Counted from the first letter of the stretch, positions 41,558 to 52,529 are shown. The stretch is 64,000 bases of DNA from Telluria antibiotica (GCF_011682055.1 NZ_JAAQOM010000006.1:186001-250000), one strand, 5' to 3'. A program made the numbers and translations. The notes: generated by a model not told the origin, from the letters alone.

Positions 41558-41953
41558 TCAGCTGCGGTCGACGACGAGGGCGAGTTGTCCGTCGCGCACG
41601 ACGAACTCCGATTCGCCCCGCAACGCGAGCCGCGTGCCGGCCGGCGGACCGCCCGGCACGTCGACTGCCAGCTGCCCGCGCCAGGCGATGGCCGCCACGA
41701 GGGCGTCGCCGCGCGGCGCCAGCGCCGTCACGCGTTGCTCACGTTCCGCGAAGATCGTCTTTGCCTGTTCGGCCAGCACGCGGAACGCGTCGCGGCCGTC
41801 GCACGCGGCCGTCAACTGGCCGCCCGACCAGTTCTCGAAGCGCACGTCGGGGCTCAGCGTCTCGAGCATGCCGTCGACGTCGAACTCGTTGTACGCGGCC
41901 ACGTAGCGCTCGATCAGGGCCAGTGCGGCGGGGGTGATGGTCTGGGCGGTCAT
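41558..41953 (-). CDS. NTF2/SnoaL-like domain protein
   Basis: A 131-residue single-domain protein of the SnoaL/NTF2-like fold (ALIERYVAAYNEFDVDGMLE, LSPDVRFENWSGGQLTAACD, FRVLAEQAKTIF). Such domains bind small ligands or act as isomerases, hydratases or regulatory subunits; nothing specific can be said here. GAGGAGA precedes the ATG. It follows the PP2C-like gene by 19 bp, so the two form an operon. Confidence 0.85.
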   Translation of the reverse strand: MTAQTITPAALALIERYVAAYNEFDVDGMLETLSPDVRFENWSGGQLTAACDGRDAFRVLAEQAKTIFAEREQRVTALAPRGDALVAAIAWRGQLAVDVPGGPPAGTRLALRGESEFVVRDGQLALVVDRS

Positions 41954-41972
41954 CCACGTCTCCTCGTTGGCG

Positions 41973-42836
41973 TCAGGTGAAGTGCCAGGCAATGGCCGAC
42001 GCGTCGTCGGCAGTCTTGGCCGCGAGCCCGGCCGCTTCCTTGCCCGCCTCGAATGCGCGCAGCTCGTCGACCAGCGCGTCCAGGCCGCGCGTGCGGCAGG
42101 CCTCCAGCAGGCTCGCATCCGTATACAGGCCGTAGGTGTCGACGAGACGGTACAAGCCGTCGCTCGCGACCAGCAGCAGCGCGCCCGGCGGCGCCGAGCC
42201 GCGCGCCGCGCGCGCGTCGAACGGCCCGCGCGGCTCGAGGCACAGGACGGCCGGCCGCGCCGCCGTGTTCTGCTCGTGGCGGCGCGCGCGCAGCATGGGC
42301 AGCAGGCGCGTCCAGCGCTCGGCCGGGTCGTGGATGCCTTCCGCGACGAGCCCGGCCACGTGCGCCTGCGTCGCCCGCTCCTGCGGATTCTCGAACGGAT
42401 CGAGGTCGCGCACGGCGCCGTCCGGCAGTTGCAGCAGCACCTTGCTGTCGCCCAGGCAGAACCATTCGAGCGGATGAATGCCGCCGGCATCCGGGTCGCG
42501 CACGCGCACCCACGCGAGCGTCGCGATGGGCCAGGCATGGGGCGGCACGTCGGCGCTGCCCCCGGCTGCCCGGTATGCCGCGCGCGTGCCGTCCAGCGCT
42601 TCCAGCACGAGCGACTGCTGCTCCGCATCGGGACGGAGCACGCGCCCAAGCTCGCGCACGAACCGGCGCACGAACCAGGCCGGATCGCTGGCGCCCAGCG
42701 CCAGGCAGCGGTCGTCCGTCAGCGGGGTCGCGCCGTCCAGCAGGACGAGATCGGTGCAGCCGTCGCCCTCGAACACGGCGACGACGTCTTCGTTGATCCT
42801 GCCCTTGCCGGACGCCGAGGCGAGGCTGTAGCGCAT
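41973..42836 (-). CDS. PP2C-like serine/threonine phosphatase
   Basis: A 287-residue protein with the PPM/PP2C fold. It has NEDVVAVFEG (metal-binding Asp region), VLLDGATPLTDD, and LLLVASDGLYRLVD, the distal metal-site motif. The first motif normally reads NED..., then DG[MV]G; here the second is DGATP, so catalysis is possible but the active site is atypical. It may act on an unknown phosphoprotein. It is first in a two-gene operon with the NTF2-like gene. Its start is 72 bp from the end of metR. Confidence 0.72.
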   Translation of the reverse strand: MRYSLASASGKGRINEDVVAVFEGDGCTDLVLLDGATPLTDDRCLALGASDPAWFVRRFVRELGRVLRPDAEQQSLVLEALDGTRAAYRAAGGSADVPPHAWPIATLAWVRVRDPDAGGIHPLEWFCLGDSKVLLQLPDGAVRDLDPFENPQERATQAHVAGLVAEGIHDPAERWTRLLPMLRARRHEQNTAARPAVLCLEPRGPFDARAARGSAPPGALLLVASDGLYRLVDTYGLYTDASLLEACRTRGLDALVDELRAFEAGKEAAGLAAKTADDASAIAWHFT

Positions 42837-42907
42837 GTGTGCTCCCTACAATATTGTCTTCGTTACTATAAGCGATCCCGATGACGCACGGATGACCCGG
42901 GGCGCGC

Positions 42908-43846
42908 TTACAACAGCCGGATGCCGGGCAGCGTGCGCAGCGACGTCTCGCGCATCACCTGCACGAAGTCGTCCAGGTAGGCGTCGTCGCGGCCGGTGTC
43001 CGCCGCCGGGCGGCGCGTGACGGCGTACAGGCGGCCCGTCAACCCGTGCGGGCCGATGCGCTGCTGCGCCACATAGCCCCGCTGCAGGTACGTCTGCACC
43101 GCCCACAGCGGCAGCGCCGCGAATCCCCGTCCGCTCGCCACCAGTTGCAGCATCGCGACCGTCAGCTCCGTCGTCCGGCGCGGCGGTTCCACGCCGGCCG
43201 GGCGCAGCACCTGGCGCACGAGGTCCAGCATTTCGTCCGGCACGGGGTACGTGATCAACGTCTGGCCGGCGAAATCCGCGGCCTCCAGGTGGTCGTGCGC
43301 CAGCAGCGGATGACCCAGCGGCAGGATGGCGACGATGTCGAATGCGAACAGCGGGTGAACCAGCACGTCGCGCTCGTCCGCGTCGACCTCGGACACGATC
43401 GCGACGTCGGCCCGGTCCTGGTGCAGCAGGCCGACGGGGTCGGACTGGAAGCCGGACACGATGTCCTGCTCGACCTCCGGCCAGCGCAGGCGCAGCGCGT
43501 CCATCGACGGCATCAGCCAGTCGAAGCACGTGTGGCATTCGACGGCGATGCGCATCTTGCCCGCGCCGTGCCCACCGAGGCGAGCGATGTCGCGCTCCGC
43601 CTTTTCCACGGCGGGGATCACGGCCTGCGCCAGGTCGAGCAGGCGCCGCCCCGCGGGCGTGAACGACACGGGCGCCGACTTCCGTTCGAACAAGGTGAGG
43701 CCGTAGAACTCTTCCAGCGCCTTCAGCTGGTGCGACAGCGCGGACTGCGTCACGTTCTGCAGCGCGGCGGCGCGCGACACGCTCCCCGCTTCAAGGAGGG
43801 CCAGCAGGGTGCGCAGGTGGCGCAGGTCGAGGATCGAGGTCGGCAT
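42908..43846 (-). CDS. metR: LysR-type regulator MetR
   Basis: A 312-residue LysR regulator with the N-terminal helix-turn-helix ([40 protein letters not shown]) and a co-inducer domain that keeps the MetR hallmark [19 protein letters not shown]. MetR activates methionine synthesis genes in response to homocysteine. It is divergent from metE, the standard arrangement, with 96 bp between them. Confidence 0.95.
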   Translation of the reverse strand: MPTSILDLRHLRTLLALLEAGSVSRAAALQNVTQSALSHQLKALEEFYGLTLFERKSAPVSFTPAGRRLLDLAQAVIPAVEKAERDIARLGGHGAGKMRIAVECHTCFDWLMPSMDALRLRWPEVEQDIVSGFQSDPVGLLHQDRADVAIVSEVDADERDVLVHPLFAFDIVAILPLGHPLLAHDHLEAADFAGQTLITYPVPDEMLDLVRQVLRPAGVEPPRRTTELTVAMLQLVASGRGFAALPLWAVQTYLQRGYVAQQRIGPHGLTGRLYAVTRRPAADTGRDDAYLDDFVQVMRETSLRTLPGIRLL

Positions 43847-43873
43847 GAGCGGAATTCATCTGGTCAGAAAAAT

Positions 43874-43887
43874 AATTCGTTTGAATT
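43874..43887. promoter_or_regulatory. Possible MetR site in the metR-metE intergenic region
   Basis: AATTC-GTTT-GAATT is a short inverted repeat between the divergent metR and metE genes. The known MetR consensus is TGAA-N5-TTCA, so the match is only to the half-site bases; a TGAATTC also occurs near 43855 on the minus strand. It is the best candidate in this region but weak. Confidence 0.35.
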
Positions 43888-43942
43888 ATGGGGGCGGGTC
43901 ATCGATCATGACAAGTATTATTCATCCAGACAAGACAACAAC

Positions 43943-46285
43943 ATGATCAAAACTCATATTCTCGGTTATCCCCGCATCGGCGCCCAGCGCGAGCTGAAAT
44001 TCGCGCTCGAGCGCCACTGGCGCGGCGAGATCGGCGAACAGGAACTCGAAGCCGTGGCCGCCGGGCTGCGCGCGCGCCACTGGGCCGAGCAGCGCGCGGC
44101 GGGCCTCGACTACGTCAGCGTCGGCGACTTCGCGCTGTACGACCAGGTCGTCGACCACGTCCTGCTGTTCGGCTGCGCCCCGGCGCGCTTCGGCTTCACG
44201 GGCGCCGAGACGCCGCTGGAGCGGCTGTTCACGCTGGCACGCGGCGTCGCGACGGAAGCGCGGGACGCGTGCGGCTGCGGCAACGCGCACGGCAGCGGGA
44301 CGCACGGCAAGCCCGCGCTGGAAATGACGAAGTGGTTCGACACGAATTACCACTATCTCGTGCCGGAATTCGATGCCGCCACCCGCTTCTCGCTCGCGCC
44401 GCAGCGCCTGCTGGACCAGGTGGCCGCAGCGCGCGCGCTGGGCCATCCCGTCAAGGTCACGCTGGTCGGCCCGCTGTCGTTCCTGTGGCTCGGCAAGGCA
44501 AAGGACGGCGCCGACCGCCTCGGCCTGCTCGACGCCCTGCTGCCGCACTACTGCGAGCTGCTGGCGCGCCTGAAGGCGGCCGGCGCCGAATGGGTGCAAT
44601 TGGACGAGCCGATCCTCGGCCTCGACCTGCCGGGCGACTGGTCGCTCGCGTTCGAGCGCGCCTACCACCTGCTGCACGGCGCGGGCGTGCCGCTGCTGCT
44701 GGCCACGTACTTCTCGCCGCTGCAGGAACACCTGAGCCTCGCCTGCAAGCTGCCCGTCGCGGGCCTGCACGTGGATGGCGTGCGCGCGCCGGAAGAACTG
44801 CGCTCCGTCGCCGACTGGCTGCCGCCGCACAAGGTGCTGTCGGTCGGCATCGTCGACGGCCGCAACATCTGGCGCGCCGATCTCGACGCCTGCCTCGCGC
44901 GACTGCGCCCCGTGATCGACCGGCGCGCCGGCAACCTGTGGCTGGCGCCGTCATGCTCGCTGCTGCACGTGCCGTTCACCCTGGCGCACGACGCGGCGCT
45001 CGACGCCGAGCTGCGGACATGGCTCGCCGGTGCGCGCGAAAAGCTGAACGAGCTGCGCATCCTGAAGCAGGCGCTGACGGACGGCGAACAGTCGGTCGCG
45101 GCCGACCTGGCCACGGCGCGCGCGGCGTTGGGTTCCCGCCGCGCCAGCCCGCGCGTGTCGCGCCCCGACGTTGCCGCCGCGCTGGCCGCCCTGCCGTCCG
45201 ATGCCGACCGCCGCGCGTCGGCGTTCGCGCAGCGCCAGGCCGTGCAGCAGGCCCGCTTCGGCCTGCCCGCTTATCCCACGACGACGATCGGCTCGTTCCC
45301 GCAGACGCCAGCCATCCGCGCCGCCCGCGCGGCCTGGCGCCGCGGCGACCTGGCCGACGCCGCATATGACCAGGCGATGCGCACCGAGATCGCCCACGCC
45401 GTGCAAGTGCAGGAAGCGCTCGGGCTGGACGTCCTCGTGCACGGCGAGGCGGAGCGTAACGACATGGTCGAATACTTCGGCGAGCAGCTGGACGGCTTCG
45501 CGTTTAGCGCCAACGGCTGGGTGCAGTCGTACGGCTCGCGCTGCGTGAAGCCGCCCGTGCTGTTCGGCGACGTGGCCCGCCCCGCGCCGATGACGGTCGC
45601 GTGGGCCGCGTACGCGCAAGGCCTCACGCGCCGGCCGATGAAGGGCATGCTGACGGGCCCCGTCACGATCCTGCAATGGTCGTTCGTGCGCGACGACCAG
45701 CCGCGCGCCCTCACCTGCGCCCAGATCGCGCTCGCGATCCGCGCCGAGGTCCGCGACCTGGAGAGCAACGGCATCGGCATCGTGCAGATCGACGAACCGG
45801 CGCTGCGCGAAGGCCTGCCGCTGCGGCGCGCCGGACGTGACGCCTACCTCGACTGGGCCGGCCGCGCCTTCCGCATCGCCGCGAGCGGCGTCGCGGACGC
45901 CACGCAGATCCACACGCATATGTGCTACGCCGAGTTCAACGACATCCTGCCCGCGATCGCCGCGCTCGACGCCGACGTCATCACGATCGAGACGAGCCGC
46001 TCCGACATGGAACTGCTGGCGGGCTTCGGCGCGTTCGCGTATCCCAACGAGATCGGCCCCGGCGTGTACGACATCCACTCGCCGCGCGTGCCGGCGACGC
46101 GCGACATGGTGCGCCTGCTGCGCAAGGCGGCGGCCGTCGTGCCGGCCGAGCGCCTGTGGGTGAACCCGGACTGCGGCCTCAAGACGCGCGCCTGGCCCGA
46201 GACGGAGGCCGCGCTGCGCAATATGGTGGCGGCGGCGAGGCTGTTGCGCGCGGAGCGCGCCGGCGCCGAAGCCCGCGCCGCCTAG
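43943..46285 (+). CDS. metE: Cobalamin-independent methionine synthase
   Basis: A 780-residue enzyme that transfers the methyl group of 5-methyltetrahydropteroyltriglutamate to homocysteine, the last step of methionine synthesis. The N-terminal domain starts [19 protein letters not shown]; the C-terminal catalytic barrel has [26 protein letters not shown], and the zinc ligands in THMCYAEF (His, Cys), a Glu, and [10 protein letters not shown] (Cys). Full length for the family. It is controlled by MetR, encoded divergently. No cobalamin riboswitch is visible upstream. Confidence 0.97.
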   Translation: MIKTHILGYPRIGAQRELKFALERHWRGEIGEQELEAVAAGLRARHWAEQRAAGLDYVSVGDFALYDQVVDHVLLFGCAPARFGFTGAETPLERLFTLARGVATEARDACGCGNAHGSGTHGKPALEMTKWFDTNYHYLVPEFDAATRFSLAPQRLLDQVAAARALGHPVKVTLVGPLSFLWLGKAKDGADRLGLLDALLPHYCELLARLKAAGAEWVQLDEPILGLDLPGDWSLAFERAYHLLHGAGVPLLLATYFSPLQEHLSLACKLPVAGLHVDGVRAPEELRSVADWLPPHKVLSVGIVDGRNIWRADLDACLARLRPVIDRRAGNLWLAPSCSLLHVPFTLAHDAALDAELRTWLAGAREKLNELRILKQALTDGEQSVAADLATARAALGSRRASPRVSRPDVAAALAALPSDADRRASAFAQRQAVQQARFGLPAYPTTTIGSFPQTPAIRAARAAWRRGDLADAAYDQAMRTEIAHAVQVQEALGLDVLVHGEAERNDMVEYFGEQLDGFAFSANGWVQSYGSRCVKPPVLFGDVARPAPMTVAWAAYAQGLTRRPMKGMLTGPVTILQWSFVRDDQPRALTCAQIALAIRAEVRDLESNGIGIVQIDEPALREGLPLRRAGRDAYLDWAGRAFRIAASGVADATQIHTHMCYAEFNDILPAIAALDADVITIETSRSDMELLAGFGAFAYPNEIGPGVYDIHSPRVPATRDMVRLLRKAAAVVPAERLWVNPDCGLKTRAWPETEAALRNMVAAARLLRAERAGAEARAA

Positions 46286-47802
46286 GTCGGGCGGATGCCG
46301 CGCTCGGCGAAATACCGCTCGAGCGCGTCCGGGTTCGCGTCGCGGTCGGCCAGCGCGACGTACGTGTCGGGCCGCACGAGGTACGCGGCATCGCGCGCGA
46401 GGCCGGCCGCCTGGCATGCGTCGCACCAGCCGGCCTGGTGCAGCGCGACGCCGCGCCGGGCGCACCATGCCGCGAGCTCCGGCCGCACGGTGCCGTACAC
46501 GTGCACCTGCCACGCAATGGCGGACAGCGGCGCATGGTTGTCCGGACCGCCGTGGCCCGTCCACGGCAGGCGCTCGCCGCCTTTCACATGGCCCGCGCTG
46601 CCGGCGGACAGCGGGCTGTCGGGATAATGGATGCCCATCTGCGACAGCACCCGGAACATGAAGGCACGTACCGGCTCGATGCCGTAGGCGGCCGACGCGA
46701 ACAGCGGCGCGATCCGCGTCCGCACGAAGTCGGCGAAGCTCCCTTCCGCGATCACGAACGAGAACGCGCGGTCCGTCGTCTCGACGAGCTTGCGGGCGAA
46801 CGCCTTGCGCTCGATCTCGTAGGTGTCGAGCAGCGCGTCCGGCGCGCGCCCTTGCAGCACGTGCGCCAGTTTCCACGCCAGGTTGACGGCGTCGCCGATC
46901 CCCGTGTTCATGCCCTGGCCGCCGGCGGGGCTGTGCACGTGGGCCGCGTCGCCCAGCAGCAGCACGCGCCCGGACCGGTAGTGCCCCGCCACGCGGTGGT
47001 GCACGCGGTACGTGGAGAACCAGTTGACCTTCTCGATCGTCAGGCCGAGGCTCCCGATGGCGCGCTGGCGCACGTCGTCGAAGGCGAGGTCGTGTCCCCT
47101 GCGGACCTCCTCGTCGCGCACGGCGCCGACGAGGCGCGCGCTGCCGCGCTGGTCGTAGGCGAACAGCGCGGCGAAGTCGCCGTCTTCCAGCGACAGGTGG
47201 ATCTCGCCGTTCGCGGACGGCCCCGTCACATCGACGTCGGCCACGTAGAACGTGTGCTCGTACGTGCCGCCCTCGAAGCCCGTGCCGAGCTGGTGCCGGA
47301 CGATGGAATGGGCGCCGTCGCAGCCGGCCATCCACGCGGCGTTGCAGACGGATTCGCCCGCGGGCCCGCGCAGGCGCGCGACGACACCGCCCGCATCCTG
47401 TTCGAATCCGAGCAATTCCGTACTGCGCTCGACGCGCACGCCCGCCTCTTCCAGGTGGCGCACGAGCACGCGCTCGTGCCGGTCCTGCGGGTAGATCAGC
47501 ACGAACGGAAACGGTGTCAGCTCGCGGCCGGCGTCGCGGAACGACAGGCGCGCGCGCCGTTCGCCCTTGGCCCACAGGTTGATGGCCGGGTTGCGCAAGC
47601 CGCCCGCCACGATCTCGTCCGCGAGGCCCAGTTGGCGGTACAGTTCCAGGGTGCGCGCCTGCACGGCCATCGCGCGCGAACTCGTCCCGGGGCCCTCGCT
47701 GCGGTCCACGACGCGCACCTTCACGCCCTGGCGCACGAGCCACAGGGCCAGTACGAGGCCGGTCGGTCCGGCGCCCGCGATCAATACTTCGGTCTCGTCC
47801 AC
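46282..47802 (-). CDS. FAD-dependent class A monooxygenase
   Basis: A 506-residue flavoprotein of the phenol/3-(3-hydroxyphenyl)propionate hydroxylase-like group. It has the Rossmann FAD motif [17 protein letters not shown] at the N-terminus, the DG motif ([15 protein letters not shown]), and the second FAD motif [20 protein letters not shown]. Such enzymes hydroxylate aromatic rings with O2 and NAD(P)H. The aromatic substrate is unknown, and no ring-cleavage genes are nearby, so it could also tailor an antibiotic or a quinone. Its 3' end overlaps the last 4 bp of metE (convergent). Confidence 0.9.
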   Translation of the reverse strand: MDETEVLIAGAGPTGLVLALWLVRQGVKVRVVDRSEGPGTSSRAMAVQARTLELYRQLGLADEIVAGGLRNPAINLWAKGERRARLSFRDAGRELTPFPFVLIYPQDRHERVLVRHLEEAGVRVERSTELLGFEQDAGGVVARLRGPAGESVCNAAWMAGCDGAHSIVRHQLGTGFEGGTYEHTFYVADVDVTGPSANGEIHLSLEDGDFAALFAYDQRGSARLVGAVRDEEVRRGHDLAFDDVRQRAIGSLGLTIEKVNWFSTYRVHHRVAGHYRSGRVLLLGDAAHVHSPAGGQGMNTGIGDAVNLAWKLAHVLQGRAPDALLDTYEIERKAFARKLVETTDRAFSFVIAEGSFADFVRTRIAPLFASAAYGIEPVRAFMFRVLSQMGIHYPDSPLSAGSAGHVKGGERLPWTGHGGPDNHAPLSAIAWQVHVYGTVRPELAAWCARRGVALHQAGWCDACQAAGLARDAAYLVRPDTYVALADRDANPDALERYFAERGIRPT

Positions 47803-47931
47803 AATCGCCTCCGTCGCACAGAGTTGATAACAGGAAAGCGCCGGAGCATGCGGCGCACGGCAACGATACAGTATGTTACGCGCGCCCCGCTAGGATGATC
47901 CGGACGGGCTCGTTTGCGGATGGAGGGATTC

Positions 47932-48504
47932 GTGAAGATCGTGTGCATCGCCTGGGGTTCGCTGATCTGGGAACCCGGCCCCTTGCGGCTGGCGTCGAGC
48001 TGGCGGCCGGACGGCCCGCTGCTGCCGCTGGAATTCGTGCGCGACAGCGACGACAGCGACGAACTGGCCCTCGTACTGCACGCACCGGCGCCACCCGTGC
48101 CCACGCGGTGGGCGCTGCTGGACACGGCCGACCTGGCCGATGCGCGCGAGATGCTGCGCGCACGCGAAAAGATCCGGCCTACGTTTCCGCAATGGGTGGG
48201 CAGCCTGCCCGACCCCGTGCCGCCAGGCCTGCCCGCCCCGACGCCGGCCGCCGTCGCGGCGGACATCGCGGCATGGATACGGACACGGGACGTCGAGGCG
48301 GCCGTGTGGACGGCGCTGCCGGCGAAGTTCGCGGGCGTGAGCGAACGCGCGCCCAGCGCGCACGAGGCGCTTGCCTACCTCGACGGCCTCGCGGGCGACG
48401 CGCGTGCGCACGCGGAAGCGTACGTGCGCCGCATCCCGGCCGACATCCGCACGCTGTATCGGGGCCTCATCGAAGACCGGCTGGGGTGGACGTCGGCGAA
48501 CTGA
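47932..48504 (+). CDS. Hypothetical protein (gamma-glutamylcyclotransferase-like N-terminus)
   Basis: A 190-residue cytoplasmic protein of a family seen in many proteobacteria but unnamed. The N-terminal VKIVCIAWGSLIWEPGPLRL recalls the Y/W-G-S-L glycine loop of gamma-glutamylcyclotransferase-like proteins. I chose GTG at 47932 because GGAGGG lies 4-9 bp upstream. It is divergent from the FAD monooxygenase and its last 38 bp overlap the end of the convergent aspartic-protease-like gene. Confidence 0.7.
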   Translation: MKIVCIAWGSLIWEPGPLRLASSWRPDGPLLPLEFVRDSDDSDELALVLHAPAPPVPTRWALLDTADLADAREMLRAREKIRPTFPQWVGSLPDPVPPGLPAPTPAAVAADIAAWIRTRDVEAAVWTALPAKFAGVSERAPSAHEALAYLDGLAGDARAHAEAYVRRIPADIRTLYRGLIEDRLGWTSAN

Positions 48505-49381
48505 TCATCCACCGACGCGCTGGATAGTCTAGCGTAACAATGCGATCGCTCAGGTCACGGAGGCCGAGCAGAGCGACGAGCTTTTGCCCAGGTTTGAACG
48601 ACTCCTGCGCGCAGTACGCAATTCTCGGGTTCGCTATGGATACACCCGGAACAATTTGCATGCTGCCCGCCGATGTCGTGTCATAACAAGGGATTTGCTT
48701 GCCCCAGCTATTGACAGAGTAGGTGCGCACTGTTGCCGAGGCGCGCAGGGGTGCATTGCCGGTCATGGCGCCCCAGTCGGTCTCAGTCAGGGCCGACAAG
48801 CCGAACGATGCAGCGCCGGTGTCGAAAAGGACATCGCCCTCAGCGCCATTCGGTAGCCCGATGCGGACTACGATGTGGCCGCCCTCATTGCCCGCCCAAC
48901 GAGGAAACGCAAAGGGATGGGACATCGGGTCCTTTTCGAGCATCGAGCCTGGTGCGAAGCTAAAACGCGCGTTCTTCAGATCCAGCGTCAAGGTGCCATC
49001 GTCGAAGAATGCATTACCGATAGTGGCGATGAGCGTGTCCTTGCAGGCGCGAAGCACGTCGACCTGTGCCGAGCCCCCCTTGACAGAGCGATGTCGGCCC
49101 GAGATCTCGATATCGAAGTCCTTCAGTGTCTGCTCGGTGGCCACATGTTGGTGCCAGGTCACCGTATTCGGAGTGCCGGTGTCGAGTTGCCCATAGCAAG
49201 CGACGCCGTTGACCTTGATGGGCAAGATCACGCCGGACTTTACCGCGCCAGCCCCGGGAACAACCTCCGTTTCGACCCATTCGAACGGCTGCCATGTGGG
49301 TGCGGCGCCAACCTGCAGACTGCCGACTAACCCCATCATTCCCGCTGCGTATTTCGCGACTTTAAGGATGCTGCTCATCAT
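48467..49381 (-). CDS. Two-lobed aspartic protease-like protein
   Basis: A 304-residue exported protein with a signal peptide (residues 1-27). Two DTG motifs occur: GQLDTGTPNT (Asp67) and LFDTGAASFGLS (Asp187), 120 residues apart. Each is preceded by a similar beta hairpin and each half ends with a related segment (IGNAFFDDGTLTLDLKNARF and LLGLRDLSDRIVTLDYPARR), so the protein is an internal duplication like the two lobes of pepsin. Bacterial pepsin-like enzymes are known but uncommon. Catalysis is plausible, not proven. Its base composition is visibly lower in GC than its neighbours, suggesting transfer. No clear ribosome binding site. Confidence 0.75.
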   Translation of the reverse strand: MMSSILKVAKYAAGMMGLVGSLQVGAAPTWQPFEWVETEVVPGAGAVKSGVILPIKVNGVACYGQLDTGTPNTVTWHQHVATEQTLKDFDIEISGRHRSVKGGSAQVDVLRACKDTLIATIGNAFFDDGTLTLDLKNARFSFAPGSMLEKDPMSHPFAFPRWAGNEGGHIVVRIGLPNGAEGDVLFDTGAASFGLSALTETDWGAMTGNAPLRASATVRTYSVNSWGKQIPCYDTTSAGSMQIVPGVSIANPRIAYCAQESFKPGQKLVALLGLRDLSDRIVTLDYPARRWMISSPTSTPAGLR

Positions 49382-49547
49382 GCCGGTTCGGTAAGTTGAT
49401 GGATATTCTCGGGTTTCGTGCCCATGACGCTTCCGCTATCACAGCGCCCGCTATTGGCCGATCCCGGCCGTTCGACTCAGGATACACTGCCACCTGTCCA
49501 AGCAAACGACATGTCGTGCCCTCAGTCTGGCCCCCCCCTGGCGCGCG

Positions 49548-52313
49548 TCAGCCGTCCGACTTCAGGCGCGCCATCAGCTTGCGTGCTTCCTCGGCCTCGG
49601 CGAACCGCGTGTCGCCCGCCAGCAGCCCATCCAGTTCCGCGCGCGCCGCGGCCTTGTCGCCGCTGGCCGCCAGCGCGACCGCCAGGTGATAGCGGATGTC
49701 GCGCGCAGTCGGCGCCAATGTGCGGGCTTCGCGCAGCAGCGGCAGCGCGCGCGCCGTATCGCCCTTGGCGACGAGGATCCAGCCCACCGTGTCCATCACG
49801 TCCGGCCGTTTCGGGGCGCCGCGCAATGCCGCTTCCGCCGTCGTGAGCGCGCGCGCGTCGCCCAGCGCCTGGTAGCACGTGGCCAGGTTGTTCAGCGCGA
49901 CGGGATTGCCCGGCTGGCGCCGCACGACGTCTTCCAACTGCGCGGCCGCGCGCTTGAAATCGCCGGCCGCCATCCACACCTGCGCGCGGTACGCGAGCAC
50001 CCGCACATCGTCCGGATGCGCCGCGAGCCATTTCGCGAGGCGGCCATCGGCGTCGGCCGCGCGGCCGGCCAGGCGCACCGCGTTGTCGATCTTGATCGCG
50101 AGTTCGTTCGTCGCGTGCAACGTGGACGCGTGCTCGAACGCCGCCAGCGCGGCCGCCGGCTGGCGCTTCGCCATCAGGATGTCGCCCTGCAGCTGGAAGC
50201 CGGCCGCGCCCTGCGGATGCGCGCGCTGCATCCGTTCCGCCATCATCAGCGCGAGGTCGTGCGAGCCCTTGCGCACGTACAGCTCCGCCAGTTCCAGCTG
50301 GGCCGACGGGAAGTCGGGCTGGATCGCCAGCACGCTCTTCAAGTCGTCCTCCGCCTGCGTCGTGTTCTTCAACAGCAGGCGCAACGACGCCACCTGCATC
50401 AGCGCCGGCGCCGACCGCGGCAAGGCCTGCGCCAACTGCTTGTACGATTCCAGCGCGGCCGGCAGGTCGCCCCGCGCCAGCTGCGCCTTGCCCAGCAGGT
50501 CGAGCAGGTCCGGATCTTCGGGGTGGCTCACCTGCAGGCGGCGCGCCAGTTCCAGCGCCTTCTCCGGCTGCTGCGTGCGCAGGTATTGCGCGCACAGGTC
50601 GACGCCGGGGCCGATGGCGCGCGCATCGACGGCAGCCGCCTGTTCGAGCCAGTGCGTGACCTGCGCGGGTTCGTGCGCCTGCTCGGCCAGGGCCGCGAGG
50701 CCCGCCATCGCGTCGACGCTCGTCTTGTTCCGGCCGAGGAAATCGAGCAGGATCTGGCGCGCCTGCGCGGGCCGGCCCGCGTCGACGGCGAGTTGCGCGA
50801 GGCCGGCCGAGGCGCGGTAGTACGCGGGATCGATCTGCAGCGCGTGCGTAAAGGCGGCGCCAGCCGCACCGGCCTTGCCCTGGATGGCGAGCACCTGGCC
50901 CTCGAGGGCGTACGGCAGCGCCTTGCCGGGCTGCGCGCGTTCCAGCGCCTGCGCCGCGGCGAGGGCCTCCTCGCGCCGGCCCAGCTTCAGGTTCGCCTGC
51001 ACGAGCGCTTCGGCCGCATCAAGCGACGTCTTGTCCAGCCGCGTTGCCGTTTCGAGGTCGTGCACGGCGGCGTCCGTCGCGCCGTCGCCGAGGCGCGACA
51101 GGCCGAGTCCCGTGCGCAGCGACGCGGACGCCGCATCGAGTTCGCTGGCGCGCGCGAACAGCTCGGCCGCCTTGCCGAAGCGGCGCGTCTGCATATCGGC
51201 GTCGGCCGCGAGGCCCAGCACCTGGGCGTCAGCCTGGGATGAGCCCAGCGCCGGTTCCAGCACGGCGCGTGCTTCGGCCGCGTGACCGGACCCGATCAGT
51301 GCCTGCGCCAGCATCTTGCGCGCATGGACGTTGGCGGGATTGCGTTCGAGGTAGCGCCGGAAATACTGCTCCGCCTGGTAATACGAGCCGAGCTTCAGGT
51401 TGACGGCGCCGGCCAGCAGGACGCTGGGCATGTGGTCCGGCACGGCTTTCAGCACGCGATACAGCACGTCGCGCGCGGCCTCCGGCCGGCCCGTCGAATA
51501 ATCGAGCAGCGCCTGCGTGTAGCCGACGAGCAGGCTGCCCGGCGCGCCCTGCGCCGCGATGTCCAGCTCCGCCTGCGCCAGCTGCGGCTGGTGCAGGCCG
51601 ATCGCAAGGTAGGCTTTTTCGACGTGGGCCGTGCGGTGTTGCGGGCTCGCGGCCAGCACGCGGTCGTACAACGCCAGCGCCGCCTCGGGATGCTCGCCCG
51701 CGCGCGCGAGGTCGGCCTTGAACATCAGCGCATCGACGTCGCGCGGATCGCGCGCCAGCACCCGGTCCGCGTAGCCCTGCGCGACGTCCGCATGGCCCTC
51801 GACCATCGCGAGGCGGCCGAGGCCGACGAGGGCCGCCGCATCCTCGTGCCGTTTTTCCAGCGCGTGCTCGTAGGCGGCGCGCGCCTCGGCATTGCTGCCG
51901 AGCGCCAGCCACGCATCGCCGCGCGCGGCGGCCAGCGCCGGATCGTCGGCGCCGCCTGCCGTCTCGTCCAATGCCTTCTTGTGCTGCCCTTCCATCACCA
52001 GGGCGGCCGCGAGCGCGGCCAGCGCCGGGCCCCGTGCGTAGCCGCGGTCCAGCGCCTGGCGCGCCTCCTTCTCGGCGGTCGTGCTGTCGCCGAGGTCGAG
52101 GTAGGTGCGGGCCAGCAGGTAGCGCGTCTCCGTGCTCGCGGGATCCGCGTCCAGCGCGTTCTTCAGGACGATCAGCGCGCCGCGGAAATCGCCCTGGCTG
52201 CGCAATTGCACGGCATGCGCGCGCTGCTCGTCCGCCGTCTGCCGGTGACAGGCGGGAAGCGTGGCTGCGAGCGCGGCGGCCAGCAGGAGAGCGGCTGAGG
52301 AACGTGTGGACAT
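49548..52313 (-). CDS. prsT: PEP-CTERM system TPR-repeat lipoprotein PrsT
   Basis: A 921-residue lipoprotein (lipobox LPAC at residues 19-22) made almost entirely of TPR repeats, roughly 20 of them, for example ETRYLLARTYLDLGDSTTAE and VALNNLATCYQALGDARALT. It matches PrsT of the PEP-CTERM/exosortase system, which is usually found with the PrsK/PrsR two-component pair and exosortase genes and is thought to help in export or assembly of surface material. Those partner genes are not in the window. It is divergent from a PEP-CTERM protein gene, with 216 bp between starts. Confidence 0.9.
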   Translation of the reverse strand: MSTRSSAALLLAAALAATLPACHRQTADEQRAHAVQLRSQGDFRGALIVLKNALDADPASTETRYLLARTYLDLGDSTTAEKEARQALDRGYARGPALAALAAALVMEGQHKKALDETAGGADDPALAAARGDAWLALGSNAEARAAYEHALEKRHEDAAALVGLGRLAMVEGHADVAQGYADRVLARDPRDVDALMFKADLARAGEHPEAALALYDRVLAASPQHRTAHVEKAYLAIGLHQPQLAQAELDIAAQGAPGSLLVGYTQALLDYSTGRPEAARDVLYRVLKAVPDHMPSVLLAGAVNLKLGSYYQAEQYFRRYLERNPANVHARKMLAQALIGSGHAAEARAVLEPALGSSQADAQVLGLAADADMQTRRFGKAAELFARASELDAASASLRTGLGLSRLGDGATDAAVHDLETATRLDKTSLDAAEALVQANLKLGRREEALAAAQALERAQPGKALPYALEGQVLAIQGKAGAAGAAFTHALQIDPAYYRASAGLAQLAVDAGRPAQARQILLDFLGRNKTSVDAMAGLAALAEQAHEPAQVTHWLEQAAAVDARAIGPGVDLCAQYLRTQQPEKALELARRLQVSHPEDPDLLDLLGKAQLARGDLPAALESYKQLAQALPRSAPALMQVASLRLLLKNTTQAEDDLKSVLAIQPDFPSAQLELAELYVRKGSHDLALMMAERMQRAHPQGAAGFQLQGDILMAKRQPAAALAAFEHASTLHATNELAIKIDNAVRLAGRAADADGRLAKWLAAHPDDVRVLAYRAQVWMAAGDFKRAAAQLEDVVRRQPGNPVALNNLATCYQALGDARALTTAEAALRGAPKRPDVMDTVGWILVAKGDTARALPLLREARTLAPTARDIRYHLAVALAASGDKAAARAELDGLLAGDTRFAEAEEARKLMARLKSDG

Positions 52314-52529
52314 TGGTGATATTGATATGGGTCAATCTTATATTCTCGTGGTGCAAGTCCGGGTAAGGCAAGCAAAAACCCATCCGGCATCGCACCGATG
52401 CGACGTTTCTCATCCCCGTTGCAAAAAGATCACGTATCTTATTGACATTGAATAATTTATTTACAAGTTAAGTTTATGTGTGGCATGATCGCGACTGAGC
52501 TCATCAACTGTAAATATTTGGGGGAACCT

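Noticed and set aside
43847..43942. Cobalamin riboswitch upstream of metE
   Set aside because: The 96-bp gap is far too short for the element and contains none of its conserved boxes.
44951..47863. 970-codon leftward reading frame over metE and the FAD monooxygenase
   Set aside because: It crosses two unrelated genes in the wrong frame; the monooxygenase frame with FAD motifs is the real one.
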